Below are positions 1 through 10,500 of a stretch of 64,000 nt of DNA, in pieces (positions within the stretch are counted from its first letter, which is position 1; every line of letters starts with the position of its first letter). The translations under genes were made by a program, and so were the position numbers. The notes under the pieces were generated by a model. The model was not told the DNA's origin, did no database searches, and worked only from the letters and a program-made list of their open reading frames with translations. The DNA is from Rebecca billardiae RCC1528 (lineage: Eukaryota; Haptophyta). Location: assembly GCA_965240325.2 (NCBI GenBank), contig OZ251237.1, forward strand, positions 806,001 to 870,000. Direction: 5' to 3'.

Positions 1-2828
1 CGCGGGCGCGCGCGCGCGAGCAGCAGCCCCACGGGCGTCTGCTCCTGCGCCACGATCCACAGCGTGCCGCCGCGCCGCAGCCGGCGCGGCGCGCCTCGGA
101 TCAGCTCGCGCAGTACGGACAGGTCGGAGGGCCGGCCGCGGTGCACGGGCGGGTTGGAGACGATCCAGGCGTACCGCCGCGCGCGCATCGCGCGCGCCGG
201 CCAGCCGTCAGAGAGGTATGCCTTGGTCGCCCCCGGCACGTTGGCGCACGCGGCGTCGAGAGCAAGCGCGTCCGCATCGAGCAGGTCCACGCGCGCGCGT
301 GGCGCGCGCGCGCGCAGCGCGCTCGCGATCGCGCCCGTGCCGCAGGCAAAGTCGAGGAAGGGGCCGTGCGGGGGCGGCGGCGGCAGCACGCGCAGCAGGG
401 CGGTCGTCATGCTGTCCGCCACGCCCGCGTTGAACAGGCCGGGGTATGTGCACCACCCGCGCGGCGGCCCCGGCGCGGCGGCATGCGCCGCGCTCTCCTG
501 ATGCCACTGCGCCCAATGGCTGTGCGACTGGCTCAGCCGTGCCAGCGCCTCCGAGCGCGGCGGCGCCCGGTGGGACACGACGGCGTGGAAGATCGCCACC
601 TCGTCGCCCGGCCGCGAGAGCGCCCTGGCCGTGCCGAACATGCCCGTCGACTCGAGCGCTGCCGCGCACGCCATCGCGCCCTCGTCCACGCGACCCGCCA
701 CCCAGACGGCCGCGCCCGGCGGCAGCACAGACGCCGCGGCGTGCAGCAGCAGCCGCGCGGCGTCGCCGCTTGCATACCACGGCCAGCGGAGCACGCACGC
801 GGAGAGGGGCGGCGAGGCGGCGCGCAGCTCGGGCGCGGGCCACGCGCTCGCGCTCTCCGCCGCCGCCCCGTCCGCGACGAAGCGATTCCAGCGGCGCACG
901 CTCAGCCCAGCCGCCGAGAGCGTGCCGTGCAGGCAGAGTGCATCTGCTCCGGGCCGCGCCGCGCCGGATCCGTCCGAAGCCGACGCGAGCCCCGAGCTTG
1001 AGAGCGCGTCGTGCGAGTCGTGCGCGCGGCGGCGCGTGGACTCGTGCGCGCGTCGGCGCGTGGAGTCGTCGATGAGGAGCACTGCTGAGCCGGGCGCGAG
1101 CACGCCCTGCCACGGCGAGAGCGCCGCGAGCGCTTCGGCGGGCGTGCGGTTCACGCGCGCCGCGCGCGCGCTCTCAGCCGTCGCCGCGCGCGCCGTGCGC
1201 CTCGCGAGCGCCGCAAGTTGCGCCGTCTCAGCGGCGGGCGCGCACCAACCGCCGGTGGCGGGCGCGCACCAACCGCCGGTGGCGGGCGCGCACCAACCGC
1301 CGGTGGCGGGCGCGCACCAACCGCCGGTGGCGGGCGCGCACCAACCGCCGGTGGCGGGCGCGCACCAACTGCCGGTGGCGGGCGCGCACCAACTGCCGGT
1401 GGCGAGGCTGGCCGGGGGCCCGTTGGCCGCGTGCGCGGCAGGCTCGGCGGCGCCGCCCTCGCCCGGCGCGGGCTGCGTGAGCTGCAGCGCGAGCTGGATG
1501 TGCGCCGCCGACTTGGGCGACGCGTGCGCGCACACCTCCGACAATCTGGACAGCAGCGCCGCTCTGAGAGCGCTCACCTGTGCGCGCGCAAGCGCGTCCC
1601 GTACCCACGGCTTGCACAGGGCCGCGCACGCGACGCCGAGGCGCTGGCTGCCCATGCGCCCGATCGCGCTCAGCGCGCGCGGTGCGCACAGCCACGGCGC
1701 GAGCGTGCGCGCCAGCTCGGCGTCGCGCACGCGCGCGACCGCGCCGAACACGTCGGCGGCAATGGCTGTGCCCGCCGCCGTGGCGGGTGCGTCTGTGGTC
1801 ACTGGCGCGGTGCCGCGCTCCGCGAGGTCCGGCGCGCACACCGCCGAGCCGAGCGCGCGCGCGGTGCTGAGGAGCGGCGACGGCTCGTCGCCGCCGTCGG
1901 GGAGCCAGCGCGAGACGGCCCAGAGCAGCCGTGCCGCGCTCGAGCCGTCGAGCTCCGGCTTGGCGCTCGACACCGCCGCCTGCACGGCCTCCGCCAGGCC
2001 GGGGACGTCGGTTGGCCCGACGCCGAGCGACGCAAGCGCCCAGCACAGGCCTGCGAGCTGCACGCCGTCGAGGGCGGCGCCCCCCCGCTCGGGGCGCGGC
2101 TCGCCCGCGCGAAGCATCGCCACCGCACGCGTGCCGAACGCCGCGAGCATCCCGGGCTCGCGCACGTCGCACTGCGCGAACGCCACGCATACGCGCGAGA
2201 GGCCGTCCGCTGAGAACGCCGCGGCCTGCCGCTCGGCGTGCGGCGCGGCCGCGCGGAAGAGGGCCTGCTCGGCGGGCTCGCGGCTGGGTGCGAGCGCCCA
2301 GAGCAGGTTGGTCAGCTCCTGCGGGCTGAAGTCGCCCACGCACGCCTTCGACGCGCCCACCACCACGTTGAGCGCGGCGCGATGTCGTTTCGAATCGCCG
2401 CTGAGGGTCACGGCCACGTTGGCGAGTGCGCATGGGTCGAGGTCGCCACGTGAAGCGGAGCGCGCGGCGGCGGCTGCGAGTGCATCCAGTAGCTCCGCGT
2501 GCGCCTCGAGGCGGCTGGCCGCCCAGGCCAACGAGGTGAGCGAGCGCGCGCTCACCGCCTCGGCGTGGAGCAGGCTGGCCGCGCGAACGCACACGGCGCT
2601 TGCGCGCGCGGCATCTGCCGCGTCCCACGTCGCGCCCTGCGCGCGGAATTTGGCCAGCCGGTGGAGTGCGGTCGCGCAGTTGACGAGCGTACACCGACCG
2701 AGCGTGCCTGGGCCGCTGATGGCGCCGAGCAGCGCGTGCGCATCAGCAGCGCCGACGAGAACGCGGTTCAGCCCCGCCATGCTGACGACAGCGTAGATCT
2801 TTTTTTTCGCTGCGGAATAACCCGCCAT
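1..2828 (-). CDS. FASTK/OPR-like helical-repeat protein fused to RsmC-type rRNA methyltransferase (3' end outside window)
   Basis: One uninterrupted minus-strand frame begins at ATG 2828 (in-frame stops lie just upstream; a second in-frame ATG is at 2780) and runs off the window, giving about 940 residues. The N-terminal ~400 residues contain repeated helical motifs such as LTSLAWAASRLE, LTNLLWALA and LAGLCWALASLG, the pattern of FASTK/OPR-type organellar RNA-binding repeats. After a tandem octapeptide linker comes a class I methyltransferase of the RsmC/MTS type: LLIDDS in an N-terminal RsmC-like half, then the SAM-binding motif FLDFACGTGAIA (about residue 824) and the catalytic SNPPVH motif (about 892), followed by GGTLWIVAQEQTP. 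RsmC methylates guanine N2 in small-subunit rRNA; the fusion suggests an organellar rRNA methyltransferase with its own RNA-recognition array. The domain assignment is strong; the organellar location and substrate are inference. Confidence 0.82.
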   Translation of the reverse strand, partial: MAGYSAAKKKIYAVVSMAGLNRVLVGAADAHALLGAISGPGTLGRCTLVNCATALHRLAKFRAQGATWDAADAARASAVCVRAASLLHAEAVSARSLTSLAWAASRLEAHAELLDALAAAAARSASRGDLDPCALANVAVTLSGDSKRHRAALNVVVGASKACVGDFSPQELTNLLWALAPSREPAEQALFRAAAPHAERQAAAFSADGLSRVCVAFAQCDVREPGMLAAFGTRAVAMLRAGEPRPERGGAALDGVQLAGLCWALASLGVGPTDVPGLAEAVQAAVSSAKPELDGSSAARLLWAVSRWLPDGGDEPSPLLSTARALGSAVCAPDLAERGTAPVTTDAPATAAGTAIAADVFGAVARVRDAELARTLAPWLCAPRALSAIGRMGSQRLGVACAALCKPWVRDALARAQVSALRAALLSRLSEVCAHASPKSAAHIQLALQLTQPAPGEGGAAEPAAHAANGPPASLATGSWCAPATGSWCAPATGGWCAPATGGWCAPATGGWCAPATGGWCAPATGGWCAPAAETAQLAALARRTARAATAESARAARVNRTPAEALAALSPWQGVLAPGSAVLLIDDSTRRRAHESTRRRAHDSHDALSSSGLASASDGSGAARPGADALCLHGTLSAAGLSVRRWNRFVADGAAAESASAWPAPELRAASPPLSACVLRWPWYASGDAARLLLHAAASVLPPGAAVWVAGRVDEGAMACAAALESTGMFGTARALSRPGDEVAIFHAVVSHRAPPRSEALARLSQSHSHWAQWHQESAAHAAAPGPPRGWCTYPGLFNAGVADSMTTALLRVLPPPPPHGPFLDFACGTGAIASALRARAPRARVDLLDADALALDAACANVPGATKAYLSDGWPARAMRARRYAWIVSNPPVHRGRPSDLSVLRELIRGAPRRLRRGGTLWIVAQEQTPVGLLLARARP
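1233..1402 (-). repeat. 24-bp tandem repeat, about 7 copies, in frame in the linker of the methyltransferase fusion
   Basis: Seven near-identical 24-bp units encode the octapeptide ATGGWCAP (five units) or ATGSWCAP (two units) on the minus strand. It lies exactly between the helical-repeat half and the methyltransferase half, so it acts as an expandable linker. Each unit adds one Trp and one Cys, unusual residues for a disordered linker. Confidence 0.9.
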
Positions 2829-2953
2829 ATTTTATTATGCGGCGGAAAGAAACTACAGGTGACGATGATGCAAGCTGATGGTCAGCAGTGGCTGCGAGGT
2901 GCGCCGTACTACGACGACATCAGCGCACTTCTGTCAACGACGCCGGTGATTGT

Positions 2954-5329
2954 TTAGTGCTGCTGACTGCTGCGACGCAAATAGCCCGTGCGCTCGGAGG
3001 CCCTTCGGGCAGCGTGGGGAGCGTACGCCGACGCTGCCGCGTGCGACGGCGAGGCCGCCGCGCCCGGCCGCGGGAGCACGCCCGAGCCTGAGAGGTCCCC
3101 GTGCCCGTGGTCACCGTGGTGCGCAGCCTCCGACTCCGCTGCAGCGCCCTCGGCGGTCCCATCGCTGCCCGCCAGTGCCCCGTGGCCGGGCACGCGCGAC
3201 GAGGAGCGGCGTGATGCCGCGGCCGCCGCGCTCGAGCGCCGATTCTTCGGCTCACCCGAGGCCTCGCCCGGCTCAGCGGGTGCGGCCTCCTCGGCGACGG
3301 GCGCGCCGTGTGGGTACGGCACGGCGCGGCCATCGACCGCGCCGCGCCGGAACGCGAGCGAGCGATGCAGACCGCGCCCCCTCGGCCCAGCCAGGCCGAG
3401 GTGGAGCATGGCCTGCTCCTTAGTCATGCCTGCGGTCGTGCACGCGGTCATCAGCAGCTTGCGGATCAGCTCGTGCGAAGTGCCGAACTCGCGCACCAGC
3501 CGCGCCGTGAGCTCCGGCTCGGTCGCGCTCACCCCGGCATCGAGCAGCTCCTTGAGCCTTCCGAGAAACTTCCGCGTCTCGCCGTCCGGCTCGCCTGAGC
3601 CCGGGCCGACCGCAGTAAGGCCGCCTGCGTCGTCGACGCCGTCCGCGCCGTGCGGAAGCACGCTGCGGACGATGCGCGCCGCGCGCTCGGCGTCGTGCCG
3701 CGCCGTCTCGCGCGCGACGTTGAGCAGTGTCTGCCACAGCAGCATTTCTCCGCCGTCGCGCGCGGCCACCTCCGTGCTCAGCGCGTGCCAGATGGATTCG
3801 CTGTGCGCGCGCGCGCGGTGCGGGCCTGTCGGGGAGACGACCACGGCAGTTGGCGGCACGGTGCGCGTGCGATAGGTGGGGTTCTCGAAGCGCTGCTCGA
3901 CGAGCGAGCGCACGGCGTGCTTGGCCTTGGGCAGGCTGTACACGTCCGCGCGGTGCATGTGCCGCTGCAGCAGCAGGCCCTCAAGAAGCGCGCGCTGCGT
4001 GTCGGTCGTCGCGTCGAACTCGGCGATCAGCAGCTGCAACGACGCGCCGATGGGCGGGGTGGTGTGACGCCCGCCGCGCTCCTCCTCCTCCTTCTGCTCG
4101 CGCAGCGCGTCGAGGAAGCCGTGGGAGTCGCCGCCGTCGGCGTGCGGCGGCACGGGCACCCCGAGCCTGCCGGCGCGCCCGTGCGCCCCGCCGGGCGACA
4201 CGCCACGCGATGTGTCGCGCGGGCTTCCAGCTGAGTGCTCCGAGGGGGTGGCCAGCGGCGGTGGCAGCGCGCCTCCCGACGGCCACGCCTTGTTGGCACT
4301 CCGCGGCGACTTCTTGGGCGAGATGGGGTGGCCGCTCTCGGGCCCCAACGAGGGGCTCCGCCCCGTGTCGCTGGGCACGGCCGAGCCTGCGCCGCCCTGC
4401 GGGCTCGACGCGTGCGTGCTGGCGGGCGGGCGAGCGGGCGGTGACGCGGAGATGTGCGCCGCGCCGCCTCCGCCCTTGCGCGTGGGCGTGCGTCCGGCCG
4501 CGCGCGTGGGCTCGTCGTGCGCCGCACCGGCCCGGCCGCGCGGGTGCCCCGCGCGCGCCCTCGGCGACGTCGCGCCGGCCGCGGCCGGCTGCTTCGTGTG
4601 CCCTGCCGCCGGCTTGCCCGCGGAGGCCGAAGGCTTCTGCTGCTCCTCCGGGTGCCCCAGGATAATGTCTGGCGCGGTCTGGAGGTGCGGCCCCCCGGGG
4701 CGCGCGGGGCGCGCGGGCGGCAGCAGGCGGCCGGCGTGCCACGGGTACGGCGTCGCCGCCTCGGACGCGTCGGTGCTGCCCCGACGCGCCTCCAGGTGGT
4801 GCACATAGATCGTGTCTGCGTAAGCCGTGCCCGCGCCAACGCGCTTGAGCCGCGCGGTCGACGTCTTAATCACCTCCTTGGGGAATCGCACGCGCTGCGC
4901 GTCACGCAGGCTGGTGAGGGAGCCCGCGGCGCGGTACATCGTGCCGTCGTTGAAGCGGTCGAGCACGGACGGCTGCACGTGCCGCGGGCCGCGCGCGGGC
5001 ACGATCGTCGGCAGGATGCGCAGCGGTGGCGCATCCTGCTCAGAGGTGTCGGCAGCGCCGCCAGCCGACGCGGAGAGCTCGGTTCCGTGGCCGTGGAGCG
5101 GCTGCTCGAGCGTGTGCACCGAGTCTAGGAGCAAGTGTCGCCGCCGCAGCCGCTCAGGCTCCAGGTTGGGCGCGCCGTTCGGCACGAAGGCGCGACCGAG
5201 CGGCGCCCACACGCCGCTGTCAGCAACAAATTCGCGGCGATGGTGGCGAGTGCTCTTGGCCTGCGCCACGCGGTTGGCGTAAGTGACAATCGACTCGTCG
5301 ACGAGCGGAGGGAGCTCGGGAGTGCTCAT
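2954..5329 (-). CDS. Unrecognised 791-residue protein, largely low-complexity
   Basis: Single-exon minus-strand gene with a clear ATG at 5329. I do not recognise a family. The first ~170 residues look conserved and structured (starting MSTPELPPLVDESIVTYANR), with charged and aromatic residues in a regular mix. Residues ~190-380 are Pro/Ala/Gly/Arg-rich and probably disordered. A second structured helical block follows (around LLIAEFDATTDTQRALLEG through QAMLHLGLAGP), and the C-terminus is Ala/Ser/His-rich with several RRSS sites. No signal peptide or membrane segment is visible. It lies 125 bp upstream of the methyltransferase gene on the same strand and is divergent from the 5601 gene. Confidence 0.7.
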   Translation of the reverse strand: MSTPELPPLVDESIVTYANRVAQAKSTRHHRREFVADSGVWAPLGRAFVPNGAPNLEPERLRRRHLLLDSVHTLEQPLHGHGTELSASAGGAADTSEQDAPPLRILPTIVPARGPRHVQPSVLDRFNDGTMYRAAGSLTSLRDAQRVRFPKEVIKTSTARLKRVGAGTAYADTIYVHHLEARRGSTDASEAATPYPWHAGRLLPPARPARPGGPHLQTAPDIILGHPEEQQKPSASAGKPAAGHTKQPAAAGATSPRARAGHPRGRAGAAHDEPTRAAGRTPTRKGGGGAAHISASPPARPPASTHASSPQGGAGSAVPSDTGRSPSLGPESGHPISPKKSPRSANKAWPSGGALPPPLATPSEHSAGSPRDTSRGVSPGGAHGRAGRLGVPVPPHADGGDSHGFLDALREQKEEEERGGRHTTPPIGASLQLLIAEFDATTDTQRALLEGLLLQRHMHRADVYSLPKAKHAVRSLVEQRFENPTYRTRTVPPTAVVVSPTGPHRARAHSESIWHALSTEVAARDGGEMLLWQTLLNVARETARHDAERAARIVRSVLPHGADGVDDAGGLTAVGPGSGEPDGETRKFLGRLKELLDAGVSATEPELTARLVREFGTSHELIRKLLMTACTTAGMTKEQAMLHLGLAGPRGRGLHRSLAFRRGAVDGRAVPYPHGAPVAEEAAPAEPGEASGEPKNRRSSAAAAASRRSSSRVPGHGALAGSDGTAEGAAAESEAAHHGDHGHGDLSGSGVLPRPGAAASPSHAAASAYAPHAARRASERTGYLRRSSQQH

Positions 5330-5600
5330 CGACTCCTCCCTCGCCCCGCCTCGCAGACGTGCTCGCGCCCGCTAGCTCGACGCGGTGATCGTCGGGTCGG
5401 TGCGCGCCACACCCGCGCCCATGGGGGGCTAAACGCGGCCAGCCCTCAACCCGACCGGGGTTGTATTTCCGGTTGGCCGTAACTACGGTACGGAGCCGTA
5501 ACGAGAATCGACCGCAACCCCGGAATCAGATAGGCCGGAGTCGTTCAGTTACACTTTCGTCTTCCGCCACTCGTGAGCAGGCGAGGGGCTCCCGAGAGCC
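5330..5600. promoter_or_regulatory. Shared upstream region between two divergent genes
   Basis: The 271 bp separate the start codons of the 791-residue protein (minus) and the 209-residue protein (plus). No clear TATA box is seen. Two short near-palindromic stretches around 5456-5500 (CCGGTT and TACGGTAC-type words) are the only structure noticed. Bidirectional promoter activity is inference from geometry. Confidence 0.4.
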
Positions 5601-6230
5601 ATGGCTGCGCCCGAGGTGCGCAAGGCTAGCAAGCCGGCATACCAGCCGTACGTCTGGCAGGACCTGGTCACCGGTAAGAACTACGTGATGAACAACCAAA
5701 CCGGCGATGCAGTGCTCTGCGATCGCCACGGCGCCATCCTCCCCGTCTGCCGCACCGGCGTGAGCGGCATCGCCGACACAAAAAAGCGATTCTTCGACCA
5801 CAAGACGAAAGGGGAGATCCTGCTCGAGTCGCTGTACCAGGAGCCGCCGCCGCGACCAATGCCGCTGGCTCCCGAGCTTCGGTACGAACGCGTGGTCACG
5901 AAGGGCAGGTACCGCCTGAAGCCCGTCTCCGAATCCGACCTGTGGATGAAGGAGCTGCGCATTCAGAAGCAGCTCTTTCCCGAGCGCTTCGAGGCGGAGC
6001 GGCTGGCGGACGACAAGTTCAGGCGGAAGGTGGAGGAGGCGCATAAGTCGTTCCGCGCGCTAGAGCGACAGCTCGGCCCAAAGGCCGGCGGCCTGGGTGG
6101 CTTCGAGGCGACGCCACCCAAGACCATCAAAATGAAGGACCTCGAGCCGTTCATGAACATGTCGGACCGCGATGCTGGGGCGATGCCCATCCGCGGGAAG
6201 ATGGATCTTTTTGGGCTGTACCGCCCATGA
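5601..6230 (+). CDS. Unrecognised 209-residue soluble protein
   Basis: Single-exon gene with ATG at 5601 (context GAGAGCCATGGCT) and TGA at 6230. The protein is rich in charged and aromatic residues, lacks the low-complexity Ala/Gly runs common elsewhere here, and reads as a compact conserved eukaryotic protein (MAAPEVRKASKPAYQPYVWQ at the start, ending GKMDLFGLYRP). A helical charged stretch at ~115-160 (LWMKELRIQKQLFPERFEAE) could be a coiled coil. No targeting signal, membrane span or known domain is recognised. It is convergent with the seipin gene, with 103 bp between stops. No function can be offered. Confidence 0.75.
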   Translation: MAAPEVRKASKPAYQPYVWQDLVTGKNYVMNNQTGDAVLCDRHGAILPVCRTGVSGIADTKKRFFDHKTKGEILLESLYQEPPPRPMPLAPELRYERVVTKGRYRLKPVSESDLWMKELRIQKQLFPERFEAERLADDKFRRKVEEAHKSFRALERQLGPKAGGLGGFEATPPKTIKMKDLEPFMNMSDRDAGAMPIRGKMDLFGLYRP

Positions 6231-6333
6231 TGATGACACGGCTAAGCCAGATCAGTGGCGTGATGGCATCCGCCGCCATCCGTGTTTTGTATGAGTAGGA
6301 TATCGGTCGTCACGACCAACTCGCGGTTGACTA

Positions 6334-7431
6334 TCAGTACGCATCGAGATTAACAGCGCTGCGGCCGCCACCACTGGGCCCGCCCCCAGGCGCTGTGGGC
6401 GTGGCTGCTGCGGCCGAGGCTGTTGCTCGCGTTGATCCACTACTGCCATCAGAGGCGGCAGTGATGGCGGCCACAGCAGCACCCTCAGCCGTGCTGCCGT
6501 CGCTGGCGGCGTTTGCCCGCCGCCTGACGCTCGAGCCGCCGTGTGCCCGCGCCGTGCCCTGCCGGGCACCAGGACGCAACTCTGTCTCTTGGGCGCTGCG
6601 CACGTCCGGCGCAGGTTGCGCGCGCGGCTGACCCTCTGCCGCGTGCGCAGGCGGCATCCCCGCCCGCGCCTCTCCGTCCGTGCGGGGCGCGTCCGGCGGC
6701 TCTCGCGGGGACCTGAACTGCAGCATGGCGATGAGCACGAACTGCACGAAGACGATGGCGGAGATCGACACCAGCGCGGACGCGAGGCGGTGCGTGTGCA
6801 TGTAGTAGCTCAGCCCGCGGAAGATGGCGACGACGTGAAGCGACGACGAGTACACGCGCAGCTGCGGCGACGAGAGCGTGAGCGTCGCACGCACTGCGGG
6901 CGTCTGGGGCGGGTTATCGAACGCTTCGACCAGCGGCACGCGGAGCGACTGCGTCTCCTCACTGCGGCCGAGCAGGAAGAAGGGCAGGTAGAAGTACGTC
7001 CACAGCTGCCGCAGCAGGCTGGAGCGATATCGCAGGATCGCCGGCCGCTGCGCAGTTCGCAGCGCCGTGCCGTTCTGCGTTTCGAGGGCGACGCTGACCA
7101 TGAAGTTGCCCGCGTCGAGGTTCTCCGGGGAGTCTGGCATCTCAAGTGTGACGCTGAGAGCGTACGCCTGCCCGGGCACCATAACCGGCGCGTGGACGCT
7201 CACCTCTGCCGTCGGGGCGCGCATGCCGTCAAAGACAAAGTGCACGGGCGTCACGTGCCTCGCGTCCGGCACGATTGCGCGGTAGATGAGCAAGTACGTC
7301 GACACGGCGGTCGCGCACGCGACCATGAAGATCATCCAGAAGCGCACCGAGTACGTGACCAGGCGCTCGCCCCACAGCAGCGCGCCGTCCCAATCCCATC
7401 CTGGTCGCCCTGTCGGCGACAGGGCCGCCAT
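6334..7431 (-). CDS. Seipin (BSCL2 family) lipid-droplet biogenesis protein
   Basis: Start chosen at ATG 7431, which places the first membrane span near the N-terminus; 365 residues. Transmembrane segment 1 is at ~31-52, an ER-luminal beta-sandwich at ~60-210, and transmembrane segment 2 at ~216-238. Seipin hallmarks are visible in order: LEMPDSPENLDAGNFMVSV, YRSSLLRQLW, VPLVEAF, then LRVYSSSLHVVAIFRGLSYY just before the second span. The cytosolic tail (~240-365) is Ala/Gly/Ser-rich and probably disordered. Seipin oligomers sit at ER-lipid droplet contacts and organise neutral-lipid droplet budding. It is divergent from the 7561 gene, with 129 bp between starts. The family call is firm; tail function is unknown. 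Confidence 0.9.
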   Translation of the reverse strand: MAALSPTGRPGWDWDGALLWGERLVTYSVRFWMIFMVACATAVSTYLLIYRAIVPDARHVTPVHFVFDGMRAPTAEVSVHAPVMVPGQAYALSVTLEMPDSPENLDAGNFMVSVALETQNGTALRTAQRPAILRYRSSLLRQLWTYFYLPFFLLGRSEETQSLRVPLVEAFDNPPQTPAVRATLTLSSPQLRVYSSSLHVVAIFRGLSYYMHTHRLASALVSISAIVFVQFVLIAMLQFRSPREPPDAPRTDGEARAGMPPAHAAEGQPRAQPAPDVRSAQETELRPGARQGTARAHGGSSVRRRANAASDGSTAEGAAVAAITAASDGSSGSTRATASAAAATPTAPGGGPSGGGRSAVNLDAY

Positions 7432-7560
7432 TTCGGAGCTGCGCCGGTGCGCCCGGGCCGACGCCCAACACCTCTGCATTCGCGAACGCGGGCCGCGGCT
7501 GTTGCGTTGCGCCGGCAGCCCGCCGCCTGAGCGGGGGCGGGGGCGAGCAGCGCGAGGCCC

Positions 7561-10500
7561 ATGTACTCTGCGTTCGAGTTGAACGTGAATGGCACGCTCT
7601 CCCTCATCACCGTACGGCAGGAGGGCCTCCTGGGGCGCGTGACCATTGCGGTGGACGGCGCTGTGCGGCACACCTCCTTCTGCACGTCGATGGCGTCGGT
7701 CGAGATCGGCCCGGTCGCCGTGGAGGTGCAGGTGCGCCGATGGGGCCGTGAGCACCGCGTGCGTGCACGCCCCTCGGTCCCCCTCCGCCTCGTCCACTCC
7801 AACCTTACGAGCAGCACCGGACGGCCCCGCAGTTCCGTCACGCTGTGGCTGACCCTGATGTCAGTCCTCGCGCTCGCAGCGCTGGTGCTGATGCTCGAGG
7901 CGGTGTACGTCGGCGGGGCCGAGCGGATCACGCATGAGCGAGAAAAGCTCCCCAGTCGCGATGCGCTCGCCCGTGACGAGCCACGCCCCTCGCTCCTCAG
8001 CGAGGCGTCAGCTGCCGCGCCGCGCGTGGGCGGCAGCGCGGGCGGCGGAAGCAGCAGCAGCAGCTCAAGCCAGGGCGGCGGCACCGTGGCGGCGGCGGCG
8101 AGCGGCGAGCGGCCAGTCGCGTGCGTCGAGCGCTTCAACGCCTCGAGGCGCTGGCCCAACGTCGGCATCCAGCACGTCGCCGCGAGCGCGCCGCGGTGTG
8201 ACTTTGGCCTCGACGCGCTGCTCGCGGACCCAGCGCCGAGCGTGAAGGTGTCCGGGAAAGGGGCGGAGGCGATGGTCACGCTGGTGGACACGTCGGGCGC
8301 GAAGCGCAAGTGCGCCGCCATCGCGCTCTTCGCGCAGCTCGTCGCCGCGCACGGCGGCCAGAGCGTGTGCGGCGGGCGCTGGCCGCGGGCGCCGCCGCCG
8401 CCGCCGTCCGAGCCCGCGGCGGCGACGGCTGGCGCCACCACGCCAGAGCCAGCGTTCAAAGTGGTGGACGGGTACATCGAGGCGGCGCACGCCGTGCTTG
8501 GGTACGACGCCGCGAGGGAGATGGGGATCGCCGAGGCCGAGGCGCTGTGCGCCCGGCTGCCGCAGTGCGCCGGCATCACCTACCCGACCGCATCGCTCAT
8601 CGGCGGCAGCGGCGGCGCATCCAGCAGTGGCGGCGGCGGTGGCGGCGGCGCGGGCGCTGCGCCGAGCGGCGGCAGCGGTGGCGGCGCTTCCGGCCCGGCC
8701 GCGACTGCGCAGCGCGCGTCCGTGCTGCTCAAGACCTCCAGCCACTGGCAGGCCGCCCCGGGATGGAAAGCGCACATCAAGCAGGAGCGGCCGACGCAGC
8801 CACTCGTGCCGCCGGTTCGCCGCGGCTGGGAGGGCGGCGAAGCGGACAGGGCGCGCGTGGCCAGCAGCGACGCGCGCGCCGCCCTCTCCGCGAGCGTCGC
8901 CGCGGCCGCGACGCACGCGCCGTCGGCCGGCGCGCGGAGCGTGCTGATGGCCGAGTGCAGCGGCGGGTGGTCCGACGCGCTCCACGCGTACCGTGAGGCG
9001 CTAGCCCAGTCCGGCACACCCGTGACGGTTCTTGGCCTCGGCTGCTCGCCCTCCAAGGGCGCAAATAAGGCTGAGAGCGGCGGCGCCCCGAGCGGTGGGG
9101 ACGAGGAGGAGGGCTCGTACCGCTGCGATCCGCGCCCCGCGCTGGAGCGGGCGCAGGTGCTGTACGACGCGCCCCACTGGTTCGATGTGCAGCTCGGCCT
9201 GCCGCTGCTGCGCGCACACCCCTTCTGCACCGCGTGGAACGGCACCGACGGCTCGGCGCCGCCGCGCTTTGCCGAGCGGCTCGGCCGTGCCGACTCGAGT
9301 AGCAGCCCGACAACCAGCATGTCGGCGCCGACGGCGCGAGGCCTGCTCTCGCTGGCGGCCGCGGCTGGCGCGAGCGCTGCGGGCGGGGCCGTGGGCGGTC
9401 TCGGCGCGGCGCACGCGGCGGAGGCCGCTGCTCACGCTCCCGCGGGGCTCAGCACCTCCGCGCACTTGCCGTGCCGCGTGCGCGCCAAGGCTGCGGACGC
9501 GTGCGACGCATCTCATCCGCATCTCGAGGTCCAATCTGAGCGCTTCCCTGATCGGGCGGGGTGGCACGGCGACGTGTGCCGCGAGCGCGACGAGGCAAGC
9601 TCGGCGTGGAGCTGCCCGCGCGGTTGCGTCGGCTTGCCCGACGCGCCGTTCTGTGCCGGGGCGGACGCGCTCGGTACCGGCCAGGCCGCTGCGGCGGTGG
9701 GCACCGCGGCCGCCGGCATGCCGGTAGTGCAACCTGCGGCCGCGGTCAAGAAGCCCAAGCCTGCCCCTCCGCCACCACACGACGCCCACCGTGGGTACAG
9801 GCGCATCCTGGGCGCGCAGCTCGCCGCCGCTCGCACCTCCTTCCTCGTCGTCCCGCTCTTCGCCGCCGAGCAGCGCGCCCTCAGCGCGGCGCGCGCTGCG
9901 CGGCTGCTCCCAGATTCCATCTTGCAAGCCCTGCTGCTCACGCTGCCATATGCAGACACCGACGGCGCGACGCGGCTGCTCGGCGACGTGCTCCGCGCCG
10001 CCGGAGTGAGCGAGCACTCGACGACGCTGGTGCACGTGGCCGCGGATGGCGCCGCCGCCCTGCTCCGCGTGGACGTCGACGCGTGCGCCCGCACCGTGCT
10101 GCTGCAGTCGATGACAGACCCGGCACACGACGGTACGGCGCCGCGCGCGAGGTGTCGTGCGAGCGCGAGCGTGCGCGTTGCTGCGCGCGATGCGCCGCGC
10201 GGCTGAGCCGGTGCGCACACCACACCGCGCGACTTGGCCCGCGCCCCGCGCCACTGCAGGGACTGCCGAGCTCAGCGTGAGCCACGGAGTCGCGCGCGTC
10301 CGCCGCTCGGTCGTCCCGCCCGGCGATCCGGCCGATGAGCTGATCGATGGCGGCGTCCCCCTGCGCACCCTGCTCGCGCTCGGCGTCGGCGCGACCCAGC
10401 GGCGCCACCTGAGGCGCGAGTTCGTCAAGCTGCCGATCTCTGAGAATCTCTTCGGCGGGACGATTAAGGCGCAGGGGAGCCGCCTGGTCGCTCAGGGCGC

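Noticed and set aside
631-2796. Long plus-strand open frame of ~720 codons opposite the methyltransferase fusion
   Set aside because: Ser/Ala/Arg-rich with no motifs. It is the antisense of a well-supported minus-strand gene in GC-rich DNA.
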